A stretch of DNA of 5,515 nucleotides, from positions 1-5,515 of the forward strand of contig JAUXKG010000196.1 of assembly GCA_030624355.1 (NCBI GenBank). The letters are read 5' to 3'. A program made the translations under genes and the position numbers. Below the pieces are notes generated by a model, which saw only the letters and a program-made list of their open reading frames with translations, had not been told where the DNA came from and made no database searches. Positions 1 to 4,858 of the stretch are shown here, in pieces; the first letter of the stretch is position 1, and the number at the start of each line of letters is the position of its first letter. This DNA comes from Acidobacteriota bacterium. Its GTDB lineage: Bacteria; Acidobacteriota; UBA6911; RPQK01; JADFOI01.

Positions 1-136
1 AGCCTACGGTTTTGTGGCCTCCTCCAATTACAATTCCCGGCCTCGCGTGGCTGAGATCATGGTGGAGGAAGACCAGTTTCAGATTGTTCGCCAGCGCGAA
101 AGCCTGGAGGACCTGGTGCGGGGGGAGACGGGCTGA
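1..136 (+). CDS. lysA: Diaminopimelate decarboxylase, C-terminal end (partial)
   Basis: LysA converts meso-diaminopimelate to lysine and CO2 in the cytoplasm with pyridoxal phosphate, the last step of lysine synthesis. Only the final 44 codons are present. The frame starts at base 2 and ends at TGA 134-136. The fragment opens with AYGF, then SSNYNSRPRVAE, and ends RQRESLEDLVRGE. This is the conserved LysA tail (GAYGFV-x-SNYNSRPRPAE, then an RxRE-x-x-EDL end). In the family, the Tyr after GA lies at the cofactor and substrate site, and NYNSRPR sits on the C-terminal beta domain. The start codon and the PLP lysine lie outside the window. A related group IV decarboxylase (ornithine, arginine or carboxynorspermidine type) is less likely, because the NYNSRPR block is typical of LysA. 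No terminator hairpin is visible after the stop. Confidence 0.85.
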   Translation, partial: AYGFVASSNYNSRPRVAEIMVEEDQFQIVRQRESLEDLVRGETG

Positions 137-189
137 CCCCTGACCACTGTCGATTGACGAGTGTCGAATGAAAAAAAGATTCCTTTCTT

Positions 190-246
190 AATCCGTGTAA
201 ATCAGTGTTTGTTAATCAGTGTGAATCCGTGTCTGTCAATCCGTAT
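190..246 (+). repeat. Array of AATCCGTGT-like words, 10/14 spacing, left copy
   Basis: Five copies of AATC(C/A)GTGT or a one-base variant start at 190, 200, 214, 224 and 238. The intervals are 10, 14, 10 and 14, that is, two 24-bp units plus a final word. Variants are AATCCGTGT (190, 224), AATCAGTGT (200, 214) and AATCCGTAT (238). Similar AATCCGTGT or AATCTGTGT tracts are, from memory, common in intergenic DNA of several bacterial phyla; their role is not established. The regular cadence rules out a simple low-complexity explanation. Confidence 0.75.
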
Positions 247-258
247 CTCATCGGTGGG

Positions 259-363
259 ATGTTCCCGAGCGGCAGTCGCTGCTGGAATGAAGGGTGGAAT
301 CCCGGCGAACTCCCAAGCTTCCCTACTTGGCACCCCTCTCACGCGTCTGTCTCTCGGGAACAT
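259..363. repeat. Long imperfect hairpin with 11-bp perfect terminal stem
   Basis: ATGTTCCCGAG (259-269) is the exact reverse complement of CTCGGGAACAT (353-363). Between them, GGGTG (292-296) pairs with CACCC (331-335), and CCAAG (313-317) pairs with CTTGG (326-330) around an 8-base loop. CAG (273-275) can pair with CTG (347-349). The 105-base segment could fold as a branched RNA or cruciform. It could be an untranslated RNA, a palindromic repeat unit or the core of the larger element. No promoter was identified for it. Confidence 0.5.
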
Positions 364-585
364 TACTATTGTATATGAAATCGATCCTGTATCAAGCTTT
401 AAATGCTGATTTTTCAATGAATTACATGAATTTCGATGCACACATTTTTCACATCTTTTTCACACTCTTTGGACATGGACAGGGGGCTGTCCGTGTTAAT
501 CCGAAGGGGTGGGTACCAGTTTTTCACAGGATGTCAATGAAATCGACCGAGACGGGGGCTGAGGAAAAGCAGTGGAAAAAGTGAA

Positions 586-627
586 TCACGGATCGCACGG
601 ATTAACCAACACGGATTGACACAGATT
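586..627 (-). repeat. Array of AATCCGTGT-like words, opposite orientation, right copy
   Basis: Read on the minus strand, the words AATCTGTGT (619-627), AATCCGTGT (609-617), AATCCGTGC (595-603) and GATCCGTGA (586-594) follow at intervals of 10, 14 and 9. This is the same cadence as the left array but inverted. The divergence of individual words shows the two arrays are not a recent exact duplication. A lone plus-strand word, AATCCGAAG, is at 498-506. Confidence 0.72.
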
Positions 628-705
628 CGGAGGGGAGTAGTTGTAAACCCAGTCACTCGACAATCGTCAATCGACATTGATCAGGCGGTCAGTTGTCAGC
701 CGTAA

Positions 706-969
706 CTACCCTTTCTCGTACCATTTGTAGTTGATGTCCACGTACCTCGACCATTGTTCCGGAACTTCATCCTCCGGGAAGATCGCCTCAACCGGACACT
801 CCGGCACACAGGCACCGCAGTCAATACATTCTTCGGGGTCAATATACAACTGTGTTTCAGGATCAAAATCGGGCTCATCCGCGCGGGGATGAATACAATC
901 GACCGGACAGGCGTCTACACAGGCGGTGTCTTTGGTTCCGATGCAGGGCTCGCAGATAATGAACGTCAC
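706..969 (-). CDS. fdxA: 7Fe ferredoxin, [3Fe-4S][4Fe-4S] type, GTG start
   Basis: A small soluble cytoplasmic electron carrier. Counting from the GTG at 967-969 it has 87 residues. The ligand pattern is the classic 7Fe one: C9-x7-C17-x3-C21-P, then C48-x2-C51-x2-C54-x3-C58-P. By comparison with Azotobacter FdI, C9, C17 and C58 bind the 3Fe cluster, and C21, C48, C51 and C54 the 4Fe cluster. The sequence around CEPCIGTKD, EECIDCGACVPECPVEAI and EDVPEQW-like EDEVPEQW closely resembles the Thermus 7Fe ferredoxin; a short insertion (about residues 29-38) lengthens the middle. GTG is preferred over the upstream in-frame ATG (1018-1020) because AAGAAGGAG ends 9 bases before it and homologues begin at this point; from the ATG the protein would be 104 residues. 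It ends in TAG at 706-708. It is divergent from the WYL regulators and may share their control. The physiological partner is unknown. Confidence 0.92.
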   Translation of the reverse strand: MTFIICEPCIGTKDTACVDACPVDCIHPRADEPDFDPETQLYIDPEECIDCGACVPECPVEAIFPEDEVPEQWSRYVDINYKWYEKG

Positions 970-978
970 TTGTTCATA

Positions 979-987
979 CTCCTTCTT
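979..987 (-). promoter_or_regulatory. Ribosome binding site fixing the ferredoxin GTG start
   Basis: On the minus strand the sequence AAGAAGGAG stands 9 bases before the GTG at 967-969. It lies inside the frame that would be translated from the upstream ATG at 1018-1020, which has no comparable site. This decides the start in favour of the shorter protein. Confidence 0.72.
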
Positions 988-1041
988 TTGATACTTCCAA
1001 TTTCGGTCAACAAGTCCCAAGTGTCCATGAATGATCCAAAG

Positions 1042-1083
1042 CTATAGTTGACCACTTATAGTTGGTTTTCTAAACTACAGTCA
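1042..1083 (+). promoter_or_regulatory. Candidate operator: three CTATAGTTG-like direct repeats
   Basis: CTATAGTTG (1042-1050) and TTATAGTTG (1056-1064) share eight identical bases in the same orientation, 14 bases apart. A weaker third copy, CTACAGTCA (1075-1083), follows 19 bases later. They cover the -35 region of the regulator promoter and the -10 and -35 regions of the ferredoxin promoter. Binding by the adjacent WYL protein is inferred from position only. Confidence 0.42.
1048..1076 (+). promoter_or_regulatory. Sigma70-type promoter for the WYL regulator operon
   Basis: TTGACC (1048-1053, 5 of 6) is followed after 17 bases by TAAACT (1071-1076, 4 of 6). The predicted start, near 1082-1084, is only about 4-6 bases before the ATG at 1088. 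This fits the absence of a Shine-Dalgarno sequence there and suggests a leaderless or near-leaderless message. It faces the ferredoxin promoter in the same 37 bases, so the two polymerases could not bind together. Confidence 0.5.
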
Positions 1084-1084
1084 A
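1055..1084 (-). promoter_or_regulatory. Sigma70-type promoter for the ferredoxin gene
   Basis: On the minus strand, TTGACT (1079-1084, 5 of 6 to the -35 consensus) is separated by 18 bases from TATAAG (1055-1060, 5 of 6 to the -10 consensus). Transcription would start near 1047-1048, giving a leader of about 80 bases before the GTG start. It overlaps the opposing promoter for the WYL operon almost completely. Confidence 0.6.
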
Positions 1085-1087
1085 TTA

Positions 1088-2062
1088 ATGAACCGGACTG
1101 AGCGTCTACTTGATCTAATCACCTATCTGCTGAACGCCCACGAACCAATTTCGTGGCAGGAGATCAAGAATCATTTTCCCGATGACTATGCTCGAGGTGT
1201 TGAGGAATCCAACCAGAGGAAATTTGAACGCGACAAAGCCGAGCTGATTTCCTTGGGTATTCCGATTGACTATCACAGTGGAGCTGGAGCCAAAAAGGAA
1301 GGCTATATCATCGAGGAGGAAAAACTCTTCCTTCCGGAGATCGAGTTTTCGGCCCAGGAATCTTCCCTGTTGATGCTTTCCGCCAGTGCTGTTCTGGAAA
1401 ACGAGAGTTTTCCCTATCGCGATCAACTGGAGAGTGCGCTGCACAAAATCACCAGCTCCAATCATCAGATCAGCCCTCCTCCTCCTGGGATCACCATCAC
1501 TTACGCCGGTGGCCGGAAATCGAACCCTCGCTCTACCTGGGTCAACCGAATCCAGGACGCTCTGGACCGAAGAAAAACCATCGATGTCGTGTACCACGCT
1601 TTTTCAACAGGAGAAACCACCCGACGTAAGGTCAACCCTTACGGCCTGATCTTTCGCCGCGGCAGTTGGACTCTGGTAGGGTGGGACCACCTCCGTGAGG
1701 ATCTGCGTTCCTTCGTACTCACACGCATCAAGAATCTGGAAATCAACGCGCGGCGTCCCGGAACTCCAGACTATGATATTCCACAAACATTCTCTCTGAA
1801 AGGCTACCAGGACCAACAGCCTTGGGAACTGGATCTTCATGAGCCGATTACCGTCACCATACGCGTATCTCCTCACCGTCTACCTGAGCTTCTGCCACAA
1901 TTAACAACGGCAAAGCGGCAACCAAAAGAGCTCTTTGAGCTCAGAGTGACAAACCGATTGAGCTTGATCCCTTGGATTCTGTCCCACAGAACTGACGTGC
2001 AGGTACTTGACCCACCTGAAATTCGTGACGAAATCCGTGAGATGCTTCAGGGACTGCTATGA
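1088..2062 (+). CDS. WYL-domain transcriptional regulator, PafB-like
   Basis: A 324-residue cytoplasmic transcription factor with the usual architecture of the family. A winged helix-turn-helix occupies residues 1-60 (MNRTERLLDLITYLL, recognition region around QRKFERDKAELISLGIPI). A linker follows, then a WYL domain at about 150-222, with GSWTLVGWDHLREDL at 192-206 (W-T-L in place of W-Y-L) and RSFVLTRIKNLEI at 207-219. The C-terminal WCX extension is at about 252-320. The ATG at 1088 begins exactly where family members begin, although no Shine-Dalgarno sequence precedes it. The stop overlaps the next start as ATGA (2059-2062), so the two are translationally coupled. The tandem pair matches actinobacterial PafB-PafC, a heterodimeric DNA-damage regulator, but no proteasome genes are nearby. 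WYL domains bind ligands such as nucleic acids; the ligand here is unknown. Autoregulation is likely from the repeats upstream. Confidence 0.88.
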   Translation: MNRTERLLDLITYLLNAHEPISWQEIKNHFPDDYARGVEESNQRKFERDKAELISLGIPIDYHSGAGAKKEGYIIEEEKLFLPEIEFSAQESSLLMLSASAVLENESFPYRDQLESALHKITSSNHQISPPPPGITITYAGGRKSNPRSTWVNRIQDALDRRKTIDVVYHAFSTGETTRRKVNPYGLIFRRGSWTLVGWDHLREDLRSFVLTRIKNLEINARRPGTPDYDIPQTFSLKGYQDQQPWELDLHEPITVTIRVSPHRLPELLPQLTTAKRQPKELFELRVTNRLSLIPWILSHRTDVQVLDPPEIRDEIREMLQGLL

Positions 2063-3024
2063 ACATTACCGAACGGATCAACCGCATCCTCTTCATCATG
2101 AGCTATGTGTCGCAGAACCAGGGAGTCTCGGTGGAAAGTCTCGCTGAACGCGTGGATATGCGTCCCAAGCAGCTGATGTAGGAACTGGATTTCATGCTGC
2201 TTATTGGAAAGCCTCCTTTCCGCCCCGATGATTATGTGGATATCTACGTTGAGGACGACCGGGTCTACGTTGAGTATGACCAGATGTTGAACCGCCCACT
2301 GCGCTTCACTCGACCCGAAATCATGGCACTGCTAACCTCCTTGCAGCTGCTGGACCCGGAAGTGGACCCTAAAACGGTCGAATCGCTCAGGAAGAAGATT
2401 GAAAAGGCTATTACCAGTTCCCTCGACCCGGCAGGGCGTCTGGAGGATCGCATCATTCTGGAGAGACCTTCACGTCCCGTTTCCGAATATTTCGCCCTCC
2501 TACGCCAGGCTATTGAAGAGAAAAGAAAGCTGAAGATCGAGTACTATTCCCTGATGAGGGACACTACCACCGAACGCGTGATTCGCCCGTATTTTCTGAT
2601 GAAATATCTGGGTTACTGGAATCTGACTGGTTATTGTGAAATGCGAAAGGATTTACGCACCTTCAAATTCGAACGCATTCTCTCCCTTAAACTTCTCAAG
2701 GCCGACTTCCCCACCCCAGAGGACCTCGACGTAAACAAGTACAAAGAGGACTTCTTGAAATCCATGGGACGACACGAGATCAAGATCTATTTTGACTCAA
2801 CAGTGGCCCCCTGGATCAAAGAACAGTGGGGATCCTCAGCCAAAAAAGCGGAAAAAAAGGGGGTAATTCTGACCCTTTACAGCGAGACGCTGGAGTATCC
2901 ATCGCGCCTGGTCCTGAGCTTTGCATCACATGCACGCCCCTTGAGCCCCCCTGAACTCATAAAGAAAGTTCGCCGGGACTCACGAGAGATTGTAGCAATG
3001 TACAAAACTGTGCCGGTCAGTTGA
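2059..3024 (+). pseudogene. Second WYL regulator (PafC-like), interrupted by in-frame TAG
   Basis: The complete reading frame runs from the ATG of the ATGA overlap (2059) to TGA 3022-3024, 321 codons, with a single TAG at codon 41 (2179-2181). Residues 1-40 (MNITERINRILFIMSYVSQN, then SVESLAERVDMRPKQLM) are a normal PafC-type helix-turn-helix start. The frame continues after the TAG as ELDFMLLIGKPPF, also expected of PafC. The TAG replaces a residue that is usually Lys, Arg, Gln or Glu, so one base change (for example AAG to TAG) would explain it. Everything downstream is intact, which points to a recent mutation, a sequencing error or tolerated recoding. TAG is a genuine stop at the ferredoxin, which argues against genome-wide reassignment. 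Confidence 0.7.
2194..3024 (+). CDS. WYL-domain protein lacking its helix-turn-helix (restart product)
   Basis: If translation restarts after the TAG at 2179-2181, the first in-frame ATG (2194) gives 276 residues. AGGA (2180-2183), which overlaps the stop, lies 10 bases upstream, a usable reinitiation site. The product begins MLLIGKPPFRPDDY, just after the recognition helix. It keeps a middle region (about 30-90), a WYL domain (about 96-170, with YWNLTGYCEMRKDLRTF at 141-157, W-N-L in place of W-Y-L) and a WCX-like C-terminus (about 193-270). It could not bind DNA alone in the usual way, but might still pair with the intact WYL protein encoded just upstream and act as a ligand-sensing or inhibitory partner. 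That role is inference. The stop is 16 bases from the convergent peroxidase stop. Confidence 0.65.
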   Translation: MLLIGKPPFRPDDYVDIYVEDDRVYVEYDQMLNRPLRFTRPEIMALLTSLQLLDPEVDPKTVESLRKKIEKAITSSLDPAGRLEDRIILERPSRPVSEYFALLRQAIEEKRKLKIEYYSLMRDTTTERVIRPYFLMKYLGYWNLTGYCEMRKDLRTFKFERILSLKLLKADFPTPEDLDVNKYKEDFLKSMGRHEIKIYFDSTVAPWIKEQWGSSAKKAEKKGVILTLYSETLEYPSRLVLSFASHARPLSPPELIKKVRRDSREIVAMYKTVPVS

Positions 3025-3040
3025 AAATCGTCGGCCGAGA

Positions 3041-4096
3041 TCACTCTCCAGGCCCTGGGGGAAGGGCCGGTTCACTCAAACTACAGGGCTGGTCAAGTGA
3101 CCTCAGAAATTCGAGCAAATCTTCCTTCTCGGCTGCCGTCAGGCTGACTTTCTTGAGATTCTCCCGGTCCAGGAAAGCGTTGTCCTGACCACCGCTCAGC
3201 ATGAAATCGACTGCTTCCTCCAAGGTGGCCGCGCTGCCGTTATGAAAATAGGGAGCTGACTGGCCAATATCGCGAAGCGTGGGTGTTTTGAAGGCACCCG
3301 TATCCGACTCTTCCTGAGTGACCTTAAAGCGTCCTACATCGGGCTCCTCGGCTTCCATTCCGACCCCCACATTGTGATATTGAAGATCAGTGAGAAGCAC
3401 CCCATCATGGCAATTGTTGCATTCGGCTTTAGTGAAAACTTCGTAACCACGTTTGGCAGCCTCACTGACCGCATCCTCATCCCCGGCTTGCCAACCATCC
3501 CATGGGGTCTCGTGGCTCACTATGGTTCGCATATAAGCAGCCAGGCCCTTGGACACATTGTCCGGTGTCGCTTCTTCGTTAAAGACTCCTTGAAACTGAC
3601 TACTGTAACCGCTGATCGTGTTTAGCTGAGTCACCACCTCGTCAGGATTAGCTCCCATATTGCCACCCTTCCAGGCAGCCAGGGCTTGAGCCTCCAGCGT
3701 CTTGGCCCGTCCATCCCAGTAAAACTCTGAATGGTAACCGATGTTCCAGAGGGTCGGAGAGCTGCGCGTCAGTTGCTTTTCAAAAGCTCCTACAGCCGTT
3801 GGTCTCCCATCCGTCAAGCCCGATTCACAAACATGACAGGAATAACAAGAGAGCTGACCATCACCACTCATTCGCTTATCGAAGAACAGTTGTTTGCCCA
3901 GAGCTACCTTTTCCGGAGTCATCGGATTATCTTCCGGGATGGCCATGGCCTCGTAGGTGGGCAATGGAGCGTAGTCATTCGGATCGGCTGGGAGTGGCAC
4001 AACCTCCGGCTCAAAGACCACTTCAGGCTCTGCGGAGCAGGCCACTGCAAGGAAAACGGTCGGGATTAGAAAAACAAAACATCTGAGCATCTTCAT
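3041..4096 (-). CDS. Diheme cytochrome c peroxidase (CcpA/MauG family) lipoprotein
   Basis: The family reduces hydrogen peroxide to water (or, as MauG, oxidises protein residues) using two c-type hemes in the periplasm. The protein has 351 residues from the ATG at 4094-4096. AAGGAGG (4102-4108) lies 5 bases upstream of that ATG, so the longer frame opening at 4153 is rejected. Residues 1-19 form a signal peptide ending LAVA before C20, a slightly atypical lipobox, suggesting an outer-membrane or inner-membrane anchored lipoprotein. Heme sites are CYSCH (84-88) and CNNCH (226-230). Other family blocks are LGKQLFFDKRMSGDGQLSC around the first heme, SPTLWNIGY and FYWDGRAKTLEAQA (about 113-137), and TPTLRDIGQSAPYFHNGS (271-288) in the second domain. 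The length is normal. It is monocistronic, convergent with the WYL operon. A role in respiration rather than peroxide removal cannot be excluded. Confidence 0.9.
   Translation of the reverse strand: MKMLRCFVFLIPTVFLAVACSAEPEVVFEPEVVPLPADPNDYAPLPTYEAMAIPEDNPMTPEKVALGKQLFFDKRMSGDGQLSCYSCHVCESGLTDGRPTAVGAFEKQLTRSSPTLWNIGYHSEFYWDGRAKTLEAQALAAWKGGNMGANPDEVVTQLNTISGYSSQFQGVFNEEATPDNVSKGLAAYMRTIVSHETPWDGWQAGDEDAVSEAAKRGYEVFTKAECNNCHDGVLLTDLQYHNVGVGMEAEEPDVGRFKVTQEESDTGAFKTPTLRDIGQSAPYFHNGSAATLEEAVDFMLSGGQDNAFLDRENLKKVSLTAAEKEDLLEFLRSLDQPCSLSEPALPPGPGE
3051..3068. terminator. GC-rich hairpin at the end of the peroxidase gene, weak terminator candidate
   Basis: GGCCCT (3051-3056) pairs with AGGGCC (3063-3068) around a 6-base loop. 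It lies within the last codons of the peroxidase gene and just past the WYL gene's stop, so it could act on either converging transcript. No T-run follows on either strand, so factor-independent termination is doubtful. Confidence 0.25.
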
Positions 4097-4101
4097 GCTC
4101 A

Positions 4102-4108
4102 CCTCCTT
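4102..4108 (-). promoter_or_regulatory. Strong ribosome binding site of the peroxidase gene
   Basis: AAGGAGG on the minus strand ends 5 bases before the ATG at 4094-4096 and sets the start at the signal-peptide methionine. A small GGGC-tgtg-GCCC hairpin (4110-4121) stands just upstream of it. Confidence 0.75.
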
Positions 4109-4143
4109 CGGGCCACAGCCCCTAATGTGACGAAGTTCCACCA

Positions 4144-4172
4144 AGATTAGCACAACCCATTAAAAGGGCCAA
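4144..4172 (-). promoter_or_regulatory. Weak candidate promoter for the peroxidase gene
   Basis: On the minus strand, TTGGCC (4167-4172) is separated by 17 bases from TAATCT (4144-4149), which carries a TG one base upstream (extended -10 form). The -10 element matches consensus poorly, so this is only a suggestion. The rest of the 237-base gap 4097-4333 shows nothing further except a small AGCGCGCT palindrome at 4237-4244. No convincing promoter for the plus-strand gene was found. Confidence 0.28.
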
Positions 4173-4333
4173 CCGGCAGCACAAATTATGGCCTCAATCT
4201 CACATCCACGTCCTGGCCGCTCCGCTTACCTCCTCAAGCGCGCTCAGAAGCATTCCTCTTCATCCAACAAAACAATCAGACTGGTGAACCTTTTGCAGAG
4301 ACCTTCATCTATAGGAGACAAGAGCGCCTTTAG

Positions 4334-4858
4334 ATGAAATCGGGCTACAGAATCATCTTATCTCTTTTGTCCCTTCTCGTCCTGTCGGATCTGGCCGAGG
4401 CGGGACACTTCATAACTCCGACTCGACAGGGCCATTTCTTCTTGCCCTCTCGCACCCTGTTCTTTTTTCGGCCCGACCTCTATTTTCAGCCCCATTATCG
4501 CTCTCAACCAGCCTACCCTCCGCCGATCTGTCACACGGTCAACGTTTTTGGATCCAGACCTCGACAACGAATCTATCCACTGATCATCCAGCCGGCGAGA
4601 AGCGAGATTATCCAAGCTAACGCTGCCGACTTGATCTTCGACGTTCGTCCCGCCCGGGCGCGAGTCTATATTGATGACAAGTTGATCGGCAGCGCCGGTG
4701 ACTTCGCGACCCAGAGAGACCGCTACACTATTCTGGACGGGAAACACGTTCTGAGGATCGAACATCCCCGTTTCAGGACCTTTCAGACTGATTTGGAGGT
4801 GGTTTCCAATCAGACGCTACATCTGGAAGTCGAACTCCAAGCCCTCACTGAACCGTGA
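4334..4858 (+). CDS. Secreted PEGA-domain protein
   Basis: A 174-residue exported protein. Residues 1-23 are a Sec signal peptide (charged start, LLSLLVLSDL core, AEA before G24). Residues 24-90 are rich in aromatic residues, Pro and Arg (for example HFFLPSRTLFFFRPDLYF) and match no domain I know. Residues 99-170 form one PEGA-type beta domain: LIFDVRPARARVYIDDKLIG, then LDGKHVLRIEHPRFRTFQTDLEV. This is the usual pattern of a sugar- or surface-binding module (V-x-x-x-P-x-x-A-x-V-Y-I-D, then G-x-H-x-L-x-I). A TAG stands immediately before the ATG (4331-4333), so no longer start is possible; the nearest good Shine-Dalgarno, AGGAG at 4313-4317, is 16 bases away, which is long. PEGA proteins act at the cell surface; the partner here is unknown. 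Its 3' end overlaps the convergent DUF2911 gene by 14 bases. Confidence 0.82.
   Translation: MKSGYRIILSLLSLLVLSDLAEAGHFITPTRQGHFFLPSRTLFFFRPDLYFQPHYRSQPAYPPPICHTVNVFGSRPRQRIYPLIIQPARSEIIQANAADLIFDVRPARARVYIDDKLIGSAGDFATQRDRYTILDGKHVLRIEHPRFRTFQTDLEVVSNQTLHLEVELQALTEP

Larger units (their letters stand above)
148..676. repeat. Nested inverted-repeat element, outer arms 148-170 and 654-676
   Basis: The left arm tgtcgattgacgagtgtcga (148-167) matches the reverse complement of 657-676 at 19 of 20 positions. Extending to 148-170 against 654-676 gives 21 of 23. Inside these arms lie oppositely oriented arrays of an AATCCGTGT-like word (190-246 and 586-627), so two independent layers share one symmetry. 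The element fills most of the lysA-ferredoxin gap and encodes no transposase. It could be a small non-autonomous (MITE-like) element, a decayed insertion, or a genome-wide intergenic repeat. No flanking target duplication was recognised. The symmetry is seen directly; mobility is inference. Confidence 0.6.
137..705. other. Long intergenic stretch between lysA and the ferredoxin
   Basis: This 569-base gap has no convincing gene. Small open frames on both strands have no recognisable domain, no good ribosome binding site, and run through repeats. It holds the repeat layers listed separately, plus an AT-rich core at about 361-470 that differs in composition from the flanking genes. Three exact copies of TTTTTCACA occur at 445-453, 456-464 and 520-528, and a 6-bp stem with a GGGG loop at 477-492. 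Because lysA and the ferredoxin converge, both transcripts should end here, but no stem followed by a T-run was found for either. Confidence 0.6.

Noticed and set aside
190..246. CRISPR array
   Set aside because: The repeat word is only 9 bp with 1-5 base gaps; there are no unique spacers of 25-40 bases and no cas genes.
161..584. Small open frames on both strands between lysA and the ferredoxin (for example 161-409, 294-584 plus; 202-441 minus)
   Set aside because: They run through the inverted repeats, lack good ribosome binding sites and show no domain-like sequence; they overlap each other in different frames.
1115..1597. 160-codon minus-strand frame inside the first WYL gene
   Set aside because: It is a shadow of a well-recognised regulator on the plus strand and has no recognisable domain.
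2179..2181. Genome-wide reassignment of TAG to an amino acid
   Set aside because: The ferredoxin ends at a TAG exactly where its family ends; reading through would add 13 unrelated residues. A local event is more likely.
3374..4086. Plus-strand frames inside the peroxidase gene
   Set aside because: They lie opposite a gene with two heme motifs and a signal peptide; their translations look random.
4097..4153. 19-residue N-terminal extension of the peroxidase from an upstream ATG
   Set aside because: A strong AAGGAGG lies inside it, 5 bases before the signal-peptide methionine, and the extension would spoil the signal peptide.
4358..4765. 135-codon minus-strand frame inside the PEGA gene
   Set aside because: It is antisense to a gene with a signal peptide and PEGA domain; no motif was recognised in it.
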